Source: Bacteriovoracaceae bacterium
GTDB taxonomy: Bacteria; Bdellovibrionota; Bacteriovoracia; Bacteriovoracales; Bacteriovoracaceae
Direction of reading: 5' to 3'
Assembly (NCBI GenBank): GCA_947441615.1
Contig: CANEUH010000023.1
Location: 1 to 61,298 of the forward strand
DNA: 61,298 bases
The notes below the pieces were generated by a model. That model saw only the letters and a list, made by a program, of their open reading frames with translations, had not been told where the DNA came from and did not search any database. The position numbers and the translations under genes are program-made. Shown piece by piece: positions 31,414-40,511 of the stretch (the stretch's first letter is position 1; every line of letters starts with the position of its first letter).

Positions 31414-32438
31414 TGAAAAGGAATGGCGGTAATTTTTTGAGGAAGCTTTAAGTTTAATTCCTTCACTAAATTTGGATCCAAAGAAAATTGTCCATCACCA
31501 TGAACCTGAAGCATTGTTCGAAGAGCAAAAAAATCATGCTCAGGGTGCTCAAGTGAAATAATAACATCACGGGCCTTACTCACATCAAAACTTTTATTCG
31601 TGATGAGAAGTCCTGAAATTTTTTCTTTAATTGGTTTTATATCTTTAAGTGGGCATCGGTAATGTGGGCCCCCATCAAACGGGTCAACTTCATAAGTGTA
31701 TTTAAACCCAATAGATTCTAGCATTTTTCTCACAGGTTCAGTTTCTTTACCCACCTTTCCAATCGCCTCACGGGCCTCCATGGGAAGAAGAGTTTGATAA
31801 ATATTTTCCGACGGAAACAAACTCAGAATGAATTCTTTATTATTTCGGCTCAGGATATCTGCTTCATGATAGTGCATGTTCATAAAGCGCCGTCCAATCG
31901 CTTCCCATAGAGGCGAATTACCTTGTTTATCAAATGGAGGCATAAGTTCAGAGTGAACGAGAGGTTTAAATCTTTCCGGGTGCATACCCATGAAAAGAAA
32001 TCTCCCAAATGAGAGCTGTTTTCCAAGCTTATCTTTGTGTCCACGAAAATCCGGATTTAATATGAGCCCACCAATTTCCGTTGGGCCATTGGTATCTAAA
32101 CCGAGTTTTAACGTTCCATGAACAAACCCAGTGTTAATAGTTTGAGAAAATTTCGCTTCTTGTCCTACGGCCAAATAAAAATGGGGCTCATTTTCAGTAC
32201 CGTGTTGAGCATGAATCATTGAAACGCCCAGAATTTCTCCTGCTTCATAATTCTCTAAAACAAAGATGTAGTAATTTTTAGAAAAATCTGGGCTTGGGTT
32301 TTTAAAACTTTTAATTGAACTATCTATCTTTGAACTAATTAATTCCTCATCTGAGGGAAGGTTAATAAAGTTCATGATGTTACTTAATTTAAATAAATCT
32401 TTAAGGTCTTTATGTTGAACTGATTTTAGGACAAACAT
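31410..32438 (-). CDS. Arginine N-succinyltransferase-like protein (AstA family)
   Basis: Many AstA signature blocks are present: EIGGLILNPDFRG, GKQLSFGRFLFM, SELMPPFDKQGNSPLWEAIGRRF, NKEFILSLFP, AREAIGKVG, PVRKMLESIGF and EVDPFDGGPHY. AstA starts the ammonia-producing arginine succinyltransferase pathway. No astB, astD, astE or astC gene is near, so here it may act alone or on another amine. The start codon directly abuts the stop of the unknown 32439 gene, with which it is surely coupled. Confidence 0.85.
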   Translation of the reverse strand: MFVLKSVQHKDLKDLFKLSNIMNFINLPSDEELISSKIDSSIKSFKNPSPDFSKNYYIFVLENYEAGEILGVSMIHAQHGTENEPHFYLAVGQEAKFSQTINTGFVHGTLKLGLDTNGPTEIGGLILNPDFRGHKDKLGKQLSFGRFLFMGMHPERFKPLVHSELMPPFDKQGNSPLWEAIGRRFMNMHYHEADILSRNNKEFILSLFPSENIYQTLLPMEAREAIGKVGKETEPVRKMLESIGFKYTYEVDPFDGGPHYRCPLKDIKPIKEKISGLLITNKSFDVSKARDVIISLEHPEHDFFALRTMLQVHGDGQFSLDPNLVKELNLKLPQKITAIPFH

Positions 32439-33116
32439 TTAAAACTCCAGATCCAGCACTTCTTCGAGCTTTTTAAGGGTGGTTAAAGAGAATGACCATG
32501 GTAGCACAAGTACATAGCTCTTATCGAGTTGAGATCCGATGAAGCCAAAGCTTTCAATTCTCTTAGCACTTGTTTTTAGGGGATAATACCCAGGATACTC
32601 CTGGCCCTCTAGAAGATTTTTACTTTTTAGCAATTTCGAGAGTCTCTCATGAAATCTGGGCCACTTTCCATTACCGTCCCAAAGTTCAGGACTCAGTGCG
32701 TAGTTCAACCAATGGGGTAGAACGTGTGCAAAAAGTTCATTCTTATTTTCTGGATTTAAAGTATCGCGTGAAATCACGACAGCACCAAGGTCTTGAAAAT
32801 CAATAATGGCCTCTGACTGACCTCCAACAAGGAATTGATAAATGTTCCAGGGTCTTCCAGTGAATTGAAGAGCAATATGAGGATATTTTTCGGTTGCTTC
32901 AGCTTGATTCTTAAAACAGTCGTAATTCCAACCGGTGATAGTGAGACTTGGAGCCTCCTGCTGTGGGTTATTTTGAAATTCAAGTGTGGCCCAAAGAACT
33001 TTTGGGTGAATGAGATGAGAAATAGGACCATCCATCGTTAAGTTAACGGGAAAAGCCTCACTTTCTTCCTTTAAAAGTATCTCCGAAAACTGGCCCTCAA
33101 TTGTCCTAAGTGTCAT
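32439..33116 (-). CDS. Unknown protein coupled to the AstA-like enzyme (225 aa)
   Basis: No signal peptide or membrane helix. The sequence is rich in Trp, His and Pro (HPKVLWATLEF, TGRPWNIYQFLVGG, HVLPHWLNYALSPELWDGNGKWPRFHERL). It could be a small hydrolase-like or substrate-binding fold, but no motif is diagnostic. Its stop abuts the ATG of the AstA-like gene with no gap, so the two proteins probably share a pathway. I do not recognise the family. Confidence 0.65.
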   Translation of the reverse strand: MTLRTIEGQFSEILLKEESEAFPVNLTMDGPISHLIHPKVLWATLEFQNNPQQEAPSLTITGWNYDCFKNQAEATEKYPHIALQFTGRPWNIYQFLVGGQSEAIIDFQDLGAVVISRDTLNPENKNELFAHVLPHWLNYALSPELWDGNGKWPRFHERLSKLLKSKNLLEGQEYPGYYPLKTSAKRIESFGFIGSQLDKSYVLVLPWSFSLTTLKKLEEVLDLEF

Positions 33117-33129
33117 GTGGATCTATTCC

Positions 33130-33159
33130 TTGATTTCTGCACAGACCGTAAGGGATAAT
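33130..33159 (+). promoter_or_regulatory. Promoter of the 33171-36943 operon
   Basis: TTGATT (33130-33135), 18-base spacer, GATAAT (33154-33159). Transcription would start near 33166, very close to the GGAGG at 33173-33177. Confidence 0.5.
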
Positions 33160-33170
33160 ACCCTGACCTT

Positions 33171-33827
33171 TTGGAGGATACTACTATCGAAGACGTGTTG
33201 AAAACAGTTGAGAAACTGTATAGTCAAAAGGACTATTCAGGTGCCCTTAAGTTATTGGAGGAATCATCTAATAAAATAGGTGAGGGTCTCTGGCATTACA
33301 ATATGGGAACAGTTCTTGGTAAGTTAGAAAAATTACCAGAAGCAAGATATCATCTTTTAATGTCTGAGCGGCATGGATTTCATTCCAAAGAACTGAGTCT
33401 TAATCAGGAAATAGTCGAATCAAAATTAGGCGTAAGTAAGTATGAAAATCCTCTGACTCTTACCGATTATGTTGCTCGCGGTGGACTTATTGGGGGCCAA
33501 GGATATTTTACGACATTGGCGTTGTTCTTTTTAGTCATCGCTATTTGGATATTAAGAAAAAAAGATCGATTGAAATCATCCCTGTTTTACCTCACTTTTT
33601 CAGTCATTTTTGTGGGATTGAATTTTTGGGTGAATCGTTGGGATCAGTCGATTGTTGTTGCCCCTAAAGTGATTCATGATGGACCCTCTTCACTGTTTGG
33701 CGAAAGGGGTGAGCTTCCTCTTGGGGTGATGCTAATCACTACCGAGAATGAAGACTGGATCAAAATTATTTATCCCTCTCGATTTGAGGGCTGGACCAAA
33801 AGAGATGGTCTTAAGGAGCTCAGATGA
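33171..33827 (+). CDS. BatE-like protein: TPR, two membrane helices, SH3-like domain
   Basis: Residues 1-90 form TPR-like helices (ALKLLEESSNKIGEGLWHYNMGTVLGKL). Two membrane segments follow (about 113-132 and 139-157), then an SH3-type domain (GELPLGVMLITTENEDWIKIIYPSRFEGWTKRDGL). This is the layout of BatE in aerotolerance operons. The start is uncertain. The frame can begin at TTG 33171, but the perfect GGAGG at 33173-33177 overlaps it and points instead to an ATC at 33186. It overlaps the next gene by 4 bases. Confidence 0.7.
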   Translation: MEDTTIEDVLKTVEKLYSQKDYSGALKLLEESSNKIGEGLWHYNMGTVLGKLEKLPEARYHLLMSERHGFHSKELSLNQEIVESKLGVSKYENPLTLTDYVARGGLIGGQGYFTTLALFFLVIAIWILRKKDRLKSSLFYLTFSVIFVGLNFWVNRWDQSIVVAPKVIHDGPSSLFGERGELPLGVMLITTENEDWIKIIYPSRFEGWTKRDGLKELR

Positions 33828-34435
33828 GTTACGAAAAAGAAATGGCAGAAAAACTAGCAAGGGGTGAATCCTCTAGCGACAAACTTGATATCCCACTTTT
33901 GAAATACCTTTGGGACGCGAGTCCTTTGTCATTTATAACGTCGAAGGAGACTTATCACGAGTTCTTTAAAAAAATTTCGGTTTTAAGTTCATTCTCTGAT
34001 AACGAAGTCAGACTCTTCACACAGTTTCTCCATAGAAGAGAATTCCAAGCGAATGAAGTCGTTTTCCGTCAGGGAGATACGGGCTATGGTTTCTATTTTA
34101 TTTTCGCAGGTGCAGTTAACATTTACACCAATCATAATCGCGAAGCGAATGATCAAGGTGACTTAGTGATCAAACTAGAAAAACGTCAGTACTTTGGAGA
34201 GATGGGTCTTTTGGAAGAGTTTAACCGAAGGACTGCAACAGCAGTGGCCGCCGAGAACACTATTTTACTGGGGATTTTTAAACCTGACTTAGATCAAATG
34301 CTGGAACTTCATCCGGTTTTAGGTGCAAAATTTTTAAGAGAAACTGCTCTAATTATGGCCAACAGGATGGGACAACTCACCAAAGAGATTGTCGCTCTTA
34401 AGAAAAAAATAAAAGAAATCGAACAAAGAATATGA
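33824..34435 (+). CDS. Cyclic nucleotide-binding domain protein
   Basis: One cNMP-binding domain (about 50-170) with the phosphate-binding cassette YFGEMGLLEEFNRRTATA (123-140). The cassette retains the Glu and the Arg that hold the ribose and the phosphate, so ligand binding is plausible. A C-terminal coiled coil (ALKKKIKEIEQRI) follows. There is no DNA-binding HTH, so it is not a Crp-type regulator. It probably senses cAMP or cGMP and acts through protein contacts. The start overlaps the previous stop. Confidence 0.85.
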   Translation: MSYEKEMAEKLARGESSSDKLDIPLLKYLWDASPLSFITSKETYHEFFKKISVLSSFSDNEVRLFTQFLHRREFQANEVVFRQGDTGYGFYFIFAGAVNIYTNHNREANDQGDLVIKLEKRQYFGEMGLLEEFNRRTATAVAAENTILLGIFKPDLDQMLELHPVLGAKFLRETALIMANRMGQLTKEIVALKKKIKEIEQRI

Positions 34436-35460
34436 ATAGAAATCAAAAGATAAAACTTTATTTATTTTTATTTCTACTAACGGTAGCAGTCGTTTTTGCG
34501 ATTGTGTTCCCGCGTCTAACCATGCCGTTTGGATTTTCCTATATTATTTACTTAATTTCTAAACCACTCACAATTCGACTAACAACAGGTAGTAAAAAAC
34601 AGAGACTAAGCTATTTTCTCATGATCTTAACTGCGACCTTGTTTCTGATTATTCCCTTGGTTGCGACTCTTTATAACGTTGATACTGATTTTGTTTCTTT
34701 CAAGACGGAGCTCTCTCAAGCGCAAAAAGTTCTCCAGGATAAGTTTTTCGCTTTTAAAGTCAAAGTCTTTGAAGAGTATGGATTCAAAATCAACATTGAT
34801 CCCATTAGTTTTGTCATGACTAAACTTGAAGGGCTTGCGACAGATCTTTTGGGCCAATTCCCAAACTACCTTTCAGTTCTCTTTGAATGGTTGTTACTGG
34901 TTCCACTTTTCTTGTATTTTTTCTTCATGGAGAGCCAAAACTTAAGTCGTGAGCTCTTAGAAGCTGTTCCAAATCCAATTTTTGAGAAGAGTTATGTTTT
35001 ATTTTCTCAATTTAATACAAAATTTGGTGAATACATTATTGCAAAATTTATTGAAGCGACGATCCTTGGAACCATTGTAACAATCGGGTTACTTGTTATT
35101 GGATTTCCTTATGCTTTTATCTTGGGTCTAGTAGCGGGAGTGACAAACATTCTCCCTTATATTGGTCCACTTTTAGGTATAGTTCCTGCGATTCTCATCG
35201 CGTTTTTATCAAAAGATCCGAATGTTTCTATGGTTGGAATGCTTGTTGTTTTTGCACTTGCAAATCTCATTGATATGATTTTAGTTTTCCCGTTATTGGT
35301 TTCCAAAATTGTTAATCTTCATCCGGTTATCGTTGTGGTGAGTATTATCATTGGTTCACAATTAGCTGGAATCGTAGGGATGATTGTCATCATTCCTTTT
35401 ATTGCATTTTTTAAACTTCTATTTAAGGAAATCTATAAAGATTTATCGGTTCACCTATGA
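34432..35460 (+). CDS. AI-2E family (PerM/UPF0118) transporter
   Basis: About eight membrane helices in 342 residues, with the family's IAKFIEATILGTIV and GVTNILPYIGPLLGIVPA motif near residue 240. Members export diverse substrates; the AI-2 role is not general, so the cargo is unknown. ATGA overlaps on both sides show tight coupling to the cNMP-binding protein and to bamD. Confidence 0.88.
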   Translation: MNRNQKIKLYLFLFLLTVAVVFAIVFPRLTMPFGFSYIIYLISKPLTIRLTTGSKKQRLSYFLMILTATLFLIIPLVATLYNVDTDFVSFKTELSQAQKVLQDKFFAFKVKVFEEYGFKINIDPISFVMTKLEGLATDLLGQFPNYLSVLFEWLLLVPLFLYFFFMESQNLSRELLEAVPNPIFEKSYVLFSQFNTKFGEYIIAKFIEATILGTIVTIGLLVIGFPYAFILGLVAGVTNILPYIGPLLGIVPAILIAFLSKDPNVSMVGMLVVFALANLIDMILVFPLLVSKIVNLHPVIVVVSIIIGSQLAGIVGMIVIIPFIAFFKLLFKEIYKDLSVHL

Positions 35461-36197
35461 AAGTTCTTTTCACTTTTTTATTGATCCTCTTGGCGTCTTG
35501 TTCAACAGATAAACCTGATGGCAAAACTGAAGCTGAAATTTTGTATAAAGAGGCCCAAGAACTCATGGAAGCTGATCGCTTCATTCTCGCAACCGAGAAG
35601 CTAAATCTCATTAAAACTCAGCACCCTTATTCCTTTTACGCAACTCCAGCTGAGCTTCTTCAGGCCGATGTTTTGTATCTTCAAGAGAACTATATAGAGT
35701 CTGCGGCAGCTTATCTTTTGTTTAGGGACTTTCACCCAAGACATGAGAAAATTCCCTATGTTGTTTTTAGGATTGCAGAATCTTATTTTGAGCAAATTCC
35801 CGATACGATTGACCGGGACCTAGAACCGGCCCTGGAAGCGATTAAATACTATGAAGAGGTCATACAAAAGTATGGGGATAGTAGTTATAAACTAACGGCT
35901 GAAAAAAAAGTCAACAAAGCCAAGGGGATGCTTCGTGAAAAGGATCTCTATATAGCTGATTTTTATTTTAAAACAAAAGAGTTTTCAGCGGCGAGATATT
36001 GGTATTTGGACATTCTGGAGACCCATAACGATACGAAAACTCGAAATCACTCTATGTTAAGAACCATTTTGGCCACTTCAGAGCTAAAAGAATGGCAACC
36101 ATGCATAGATTACGTAGAAAAGTTTTACCAATTGGTTGATAAAGAGCAGCAGAAAGAAATAAAATTAATTAAAGATAACTGTCAGAAAAAAATCTAA
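35457..36197 (+). CDS. bamD: Outer-membrane assembly lipoprotein BamD
   Basis: Lipoprotein signal with LLASC (Cys15), then TPR helices in the BamD order: AEILYKEAQELMEADRFILATEKLNLIKTQHPYSFYA, ADVLYLQENYIESAAAYLLFRDFHPRH, ending with the paired-helix repeat around YWYLDILETH. It is part of the BAM complex that inserts beta-barrel proteins. 246 residues is normal. The genome segment has several barrel clients. Overlaps the transporter gene by 4 bases. Confidence 0.9.
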   Translation: MKVLFTFLLILLASCSTDKPDGKTEAEILYKEAQELMEADRFILATEKLNLIKTQHPYSFYATPAELLQADVLYLQENYIESAAAYLLFRDFHPRHEKIPYVVFRIAESYFEQIPDTIDRDLEPALEAIKYYEEVIQKYGDSSYKLTAEKKVNKAKGMLREKDLYIADFYFKTKEFSAARYWYLDILETHNDTKTRNHSMLRTILATSELKEWQPCIDYVEKFYQLVDKEQQKEIKLIKDNCQKKI

Positions 36198-36211
36198 GCC
36201 TGGAGACTAAT

Positions 36212-36943
36212 TTGGAAAACGTCAAAATGAGCGACCTGCTTAAAAAAGCAAAAGAAGCCTTCCAAAAGAATGATCTCAAAACGGCAGCGCTTTTTTTAAA
36301 TGAAATTATTGAACAAAATCCTAATGCAACAGAAGCTTTCTTCTATCTCGCCAACGTCTTCCATGTCAGAGGCGAGCTTGGAAAGGCCATTAAGGCCTTC
36401 CAGCGTGTTCTAGAGCTCGATTCTAATCACACAGACGCAGCCATTTCTCTTTCTGTTATCTATAACGATATTGGTAAATACGAAGAGGCCAAGGCGATTT
36501 TTGAGAAGGCCAACAATCAAGTTAAAAATAATCTTCATCAGGGCGTCTCTGACCCACATTTAAATAAGAAATTCTCGCTTAAGCATTATGAGATAGCAGA
36601 AATGTATGCATCTTACGGTAGGGCGGATGAAGCGTTATTCGAATACAACAAGGCCTCTACACTGGATCCAGATAATTTAGAGATTCGAATTAAAATTGCC
36701 AAAACTTATACCAAAAAGGGTTTCACATCTAAGGCCTTTGATGAATTAAAGCGTCTTAAGAATGAGCATCCTGGATACATGCCAGGGCGTATTGCCATGG
36801 GCCTACTATTTTATGGCAATGGTAACATTATCGAAGCCCAGTCTGAGTGGCAGAATGTTTTATCTCGTGAACCAAGTCATCCAGAGGCCCAGATGTACCT
36901 GCAGCTTTCTCGTACAGCTACCGAAACAACAATCAATTTTTAA
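36212..36943 (+). CDS. TPR-repeat protein (243 aa)
   Basis: At least five tetratricopeptide repeats cover most of the protein (LKTAALFLNEIIEQNPNATEAFFYLANVF, LGKAIKAFQRVLELDSNHTDAAISLS and so on). No signal peptide, so probably a cytoplasmic scaffold. It starts at TTG with GGAG 6 bases upstream; an ATG at 36227 is less well placed. It is the last gene of the operon that holds bamD, followed by a terminator. Partner unknown. Confidence 0.8.
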   Translation: MENVKMSDLLKKAKEAFQKNDLKTAALFLNEIIEQNPNATEAFFYLANVFHVRGELGKAIKAFQRVLELDSNHTDAAISLSVIYNDIGKYEEAKAIFEKANNQVKNNLHQGVSDPHLNKKFSLKHYEIAEMYASYGRADEALFEYNKASTLDPDNLEIRIKIAKTYTKKGFTSKAFDELKRLKNEHPGYMPGRIAMGLLFYGNGNIIEAQSEWQNVLSREPSHPEAQMYLQLSRTATETTINF

Positions 36944-36964
36944 TATTAAATTAGAGCTAAAATA

Positions 36965-36993
36965 AAAAAGCCCTCAAAAGAGGGCTTTTTTAT
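36965..36993. terminator. Bidirectional terminator between the TPR gene and fliW
   Basis: An 11-bp stem (36965-36975 with 36980-36990) closes an AAAA loop. T tracts follow on both strands, so it ends both the bamD operon and the flagellar csrA-fliW transcript. Confidence 0.92.
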
Positions 36994-37013
36994 TAGTGAA
37001 TGTCTTAAAAAGA

Positions 37014-37574
37014 TTATTGAGCTTCAATAGTTCTAGTGACATTAAAATTAACGTTAGTTGATTTTAAATCACCTGCTTCAAGGGCAATACTTGGCTCGTA
37101 AGAAGTTCTGCGAGCATCGTCAGAAGAGAAATTGACAATAAACATCTTAAGCTGCTTATACATCTCATGCTTCACAGATAATTTTGAATCTTGAAGAACG
37201 ATTTGTTTAGCAACTTTCTTATTCGAATTGATCACAACCGGGGCTTTAAGATTAGCAGACATCTCTGTCACGTTAGCTGGAATTGTCAAAATTGAATAAA
37301 GCTTAGCATTCTGTAATGAATCAAGTTCTAATCCATTAAGGTCTGCTGGAAGTAGTTTCGCAATATAATCTGGTTTGAAAATCTTTGGTTCGATGATTGG
37401 GAAAGCAACCTTCTCATCCTCAGTTGATTGAAGCCACAAAATGAGAGTGCTGTCGCCTGGATCAACAACGAAATACTTTTTGAGATTTTCAAAACCGAGA
37501 AGACCTTCTGCGAAGGTTACGATGTCATTCGGGTTAACTTCTAGTTCCCCAAAACGAGTGGTTTTGATTTTCAC
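37014..37574 (-). CDS. fliW: Flagellar assembly factor FliW
   Basis: FliW binds flagellin or CsrA and controls flagellin translation. The protein reads KTTRFGELEVNPNDIVTFAEGLLGFENLKKYFVVD, then PADLNGLELDSLQNAKLYSILTIP and the NLKAPVVIN segment, which is diagnostic. I start it at GTG 37574, with GGAGG 5 bases upstream, not at the ATG 39 bases earlier. It has a C-terminal extension of about 40 residues beyond the B. subtilis length. It lies directly behind csrA. Confidence 0.93.
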   Translation of the reverse strand: MKIKTTRFGELEVNPNDIVTFAEGLLGFENLKKYFVVDPGDSTLILWLQSTEDEKVAFPIIEPKIFKPDYIAKLLPADLNGLELDSLQNAKLYSILTIPANVTEMSANLKAPVVINSNKKVAKQIVLQDSKLSVKHEMYKQLKMFIVNFSSDDARRTSYEPSIALEAGDLKSTNVNFNVTRTIEAQ

Positions 37575-37667
37575 GGATTCCTCCAAAATGAAATGGTAAG
37601 GTATTCTTACCATAGCACTATGATGGTATCAGTCAAAGGAATAAATGATCAAGGAGGAAAAATATTT

Positions 37668-37898
37668 CTACTTTTTCTTTAGTTCTTCACCGAGTCGCGC
37701 AATGTCAGACATGTTTGCCTGCACAGCTTCAGTGTTTTGATCTTGGATTGCCTGATAAACTTCTTCTCTGTGAATCTTTGTCTCTTTAGGAGCCTTGATA
37801 CCCAATCGAACTTGTTTACCCTTAATCTGAACAACAACGATTTTGATGTTGTCATCTATGGCAATGCTCTCTCCTAGCTTCCGTGTCAGAACCAGCAT
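37668..37898 (-). CDS. csrA: Carbon storage regulator CsrA
   Basis: RNA-binding translational regulator. [38 protein letters not shown] and the RREEVYxxI-like [10 protein letters not shown] are present; the strand-1 and strand-5 arginines needed for binding GGA motifs are kept (Arg6, Arg46-type position is Arg in HREEVY). 76 residues is normal. Two GGA motifs lie in its own leader, one at the ribosome site. It sits between the hook-filament genes and fliW, the usual partner-switch arrangement. Confidence 0.96.
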   Translation of the reverse strand: MLVLTRKLGESIAIDDNIKIVVVQIKGKQVRLGIKAPKETKIHREEVYQAIQDQNTEAVQANMSDIARLGEELKKK

Positions 37899-37915
37899 GG
37901 TTGATCCTTGTCCTT
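37899..37915 (-). promoter_or_regulatory. CsrA-type GGA motifs in the csrA leader
   Basis: The leader contains GAAGGA and ACAAGGATC within 17 bases of the csrA ATG. The second matches the core of the CsrA site (ACARGGAU) and coincides with the Shine-Dalgarno sequence. This fits autoregulation of csrA translation. Confidence 0.45.
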
Positions 37916-38029
37916 CGTGTCAAGAATTTGACTAACTTAATAAAGTTATACTGCGGTGAGATTTATTACAGGTTGGGGGGAAAATGCAAGGAAATTTAAT
38001 AAAAAAAGTTAAGAAATTGTAAGAAATTC

Positions 38030-39022
38030 TTATTTAAGGAAGTCCATAAGGCTAGTATTCATAAGTTTTGAGCTTGCGTTATAGGTCGCCTTTAAGACAT
38101 TCTGCTCTTTTTGCAGGTCGGCAAATAATTCTGTGACATCGGCATCTTCAATTCGGCTCTTATGAGACTCATTTACGAGCTTCGTTTTTTCGATGTTTGT
38201 TTCAGAGTTCGTAATGGTGTTAGTGAGCGCTCCAACTTGGGCCCTGAAACCCACCATTCTATCTATGGATGAATCCATTCTCTCAAGAAGCCCTTGGATG
38301 AGTTGAGGGTTGTCTGTCACCATGGCATTTTCAAGTGCTCTTAGTTCATCAAACACGCTCGGTTTAACTTCACTTGATTCAGTGCTTGCTGGTTTTCTCA
38401 TGACGGCAATATGAGGGTCCATATCAGGACCATGGGGAACCAGATCCACGTCTGATTTCTCTATTTCTTTTTTTACGTTTCCATAAAAAAGTTCGTGTCC
38501 ATTGATGTTAACAGGTATGTAAACATCCTTATTAATTTCAATATTGATTTTATTTTTATCTCCAAGATATTTTCCATCCTGATCGAAAGGTCGCGTAAGA
38601 ACTTTTTGTCCGGCAAAGAGATAGCGATTACCTATTCTTTTATTCGAAAGGCTAAGCATTTGTTGTCTGATTTGATGAATTTCTTTTGCTACACCTTGAC
38701 GTATTTCAGGAGCGTAAATGGTAGAAGATTGACCAATAGCGAGTTCTTTCGCCTTACTTAAAAGTTCAGTCATCTCTTCCAGAACATCTTCCGTGTACGC
38801 CAGCTGAGTTTGAGCAAAATTAATATTTCGCATGTATTGGCCAGCATCAATGTTTTGTGAGCGGATCGCGAGCAATTCAGCGTTACCAACAGGATCATCC
38901 GAAGGTTTATTCATCCGCTTTAATGTCGAACCTTTCATTTGCAAATCTTCCAACCGGCCCTTGGTTTTACCTACGGCATAGTTGATAGAATGAATTGAAC
39001 TGTTTTCCGATACTCTACTCAT
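38030..39022 (-). CDS. flgL: Flagellar hook-filament junction protein FlgL
   Basis: The N terminus RVSENSSIHSINYAVGKTKGRLEDLQMKGSTLKRMNKPSDDP and the C terminus with DVTELFADLQKEQNVLKATYNASSKLMNTSLMDFLK are the flagellin-like coiled ends of FlgL (HAP3). The 330-residue length is normal. It starts 8 bases behind flgK. It is exported and placed between FlgK and the filament. Confidence 0.95.
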   Translation of the reverse strand: MSRVSENSSIHSINYAVGKTKGRLEDLQMKGSTLKRMNKPSDDPVGNAELLAIRSQNIDAGQYMRNINFAQTQLAYTEDVLEEMTELLSKAKELAIGQSSTIYAPEIRQGVAKEIHQIRQQMLSLSNKRIGNRYLFAGQKVLTRPFDQDGKYLGDKNKINIEINKDVYIPVNINGHELFYGNVKKEIEKSDVDLVPHGPDMDPHIAVMRKPASTESSEVKPSVFDELRALENAMVTDNPQLIQGLLERMDSSIDRMVGFRAQVGALTNTITNSETNIEKTKLVNESHKSRIEDADVTELFADLQKEQNVLKATYNASSKLMNTSLMDFLK

Positions 39023-39029
39023 TTATATC

Positions 39030-40496
39030 CTAAGGCAGTAATCCAATCACTGCTTTAAACATTTCATCTGATGCCCTGATGACTTTTGCTGAAGCCTCAT
39101 AAGCATTCTGGTACTTAATCATATTCGCCGCTTCCTCATCTAAAGAAACACCAGATATTCTTTCTTTAAATGATTTTGCCTGAGCAAGAATTCCCTGTGA
39201 TTGCTCCTGGTCAATTTTTGATTTACCGGCCTGTAAACCAATACTACTCACTGATTTGAGATATTGTTCTTCGAAAGTTGTAGTTCCGGCCCCAAGCACT
39301 TTTTCATGTTGGAGTTTAGAGATGGCAAGTGCCACTCGGTTATCACCGGGCTTGTTCGCCTCAAGTGCTGTGGCAATATTATTGACATCAGATTCAACTT
39401 CGTCCGAGAGCTTGATGTATTCAGATGCACGATTCAAATCAAGTGGTTCTTTAAAGAAATTAATCCCAGTAACTTTTTGAGGAGCAGCATTAGGAACAGG
39501 GTTCCCTTGAGCATCTAACGGTACTGGATGGTTAGCAAATCCACGCCTGTGAATGGCGTTGGTTGATAAAACGAGACCATGCGCAAGTTCATCAACTTGT
39601 CTTTCAAGTGTGACTAACTCTTCACTTCTTGTTTTTAATTGTGCTCCTAGAGTACCACCTTTGATTTTGTCAGTGATGGCATGAGTAGGTCGACTAGCAA
39701 AAAAGATCTCAGACTCACCACGCTCTTTATTGGCATCGCCATTTTTGGCCTTGGTTCCTGCCTGGAGTTCTTGGTAATTACCACCAGAGACGAGGGATCC
39801 AACACCCTCAACACTAACGTTATATTGACCCTTCTCATCTGTGTAGGTTGTGAGTGGAAAATATTCAGTCAATGTTCGAATAGCAATATCACGCTGATCT
39901 CTCAGGTCGTTCGCCATCGCTCCAGCGACTTCCTCGACGTTTATTTCTTTATTTAATTTAGCAACAGTCTTACTCAACAGATTAATGTGATCAACGGACT
40001 TACTAACTTTTGAACTAATTCCTGTTCTAATATCATCTAAGTTTTGACGAATTCGGTGAAAATCATTCACAACTATTTTCGCATTTTCTTTTACGACATT
40101 TCGTATCGTTTCATTTTCTGGCTGATTAGAGAGCTCTCTAAACGAATTGAAAAAACGGTTAAGAATTTTGTTCATTCCTTCGGAATTTACTTCGTTAAAT
40201 ATTTCCTCAACATGTCCCAGTTGATTTGTTCGTTCTTCATTAAATTTATGACTTGCAATCGATTTGTTGAGTTTTTTCTCTACCATCTCGTCGTGAGATC
40301 TTTTGATACTTTGAATTTCAACACCGGTACCAACAACGAAAGAGCTTTCATATTTTGCGGGAGCATTCTCGGTCTTAACTTCTTGACGTGTAAAACCTTC
40401 TGTATTGGCATTGGCAATATTGTGCGACGTGGTCGACATCGACTGTTTCGCCGTAAATAAACCTGATTTTCCAATATTCAGTAAGTCAGTCGACAA
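39030..40496 (-). CDS. flgK: Flagellar hook-associated protein FlgK
   Basis: LLNIGKSGLFTAKQSMSTTSHNIANANTEGFTRQEV is the standard rod/hook/HAP N-terminal motif and SGVSLDEEAANMIKYQNAYEASAKVIRASDEMF the matching C terminus. At 488 residues it lacks the long variable insert seen in some species. HAP1 caps the hook and connects to FlgL. It follows flgN by 15 bases. Confidence 0.95.
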   Translation of the reverse strand: MSTDLLNIGKSGLFTAKQSMSTTSHNIANANTEGFTRQEVKTENAPAKYESSFVVGTGVEIQSIKRSHDEMVEKKLNKSIASHKFNEERTNQLGHVEEIFNEVNSEGMNKILNRFFNSFRELSNQPENETIRNVVKENAKIVVNDFHRIRQNLDDIRTGISSKVSKSVDHINLLSKTVAKLNKEINVEEVAGAMANDLRDQRDIAIRTLTEYFPLTTYTDEKGQYNVSVEGVGSLVSGGNYQELQAGTKAKNGDANKERGESEIFFASRPTHAITDKIKGGTLGAQLKTRSEELVTLERQVDELAHGLVLSTNAIHRRGFANHPVPLDAQGNPVPNAAPQKVTGINFFKEPLDLNRASEYIKLSDEVESDVNNIATALEANKPGDNRVALAISKLQHEKVLGAGTTTFEEQYLKSVSSIGLQAGKSKIDQEQSQGILAQAKSFKERISGVSLDEEAANMIKYQNAYEASAKVIRASDEMFKAVIGLLP

Positions 40497-40511
40497 TCCT
40501 AGTCTCCTGTA

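Noticed and set aside
38005..38035. Repeated TAAGAAATT near the flgL stop as a terminator
   Set aside because: The pairing is short, AU-only and partly overlaps the stop codon; a T tract follows but the stem is too weak to call.
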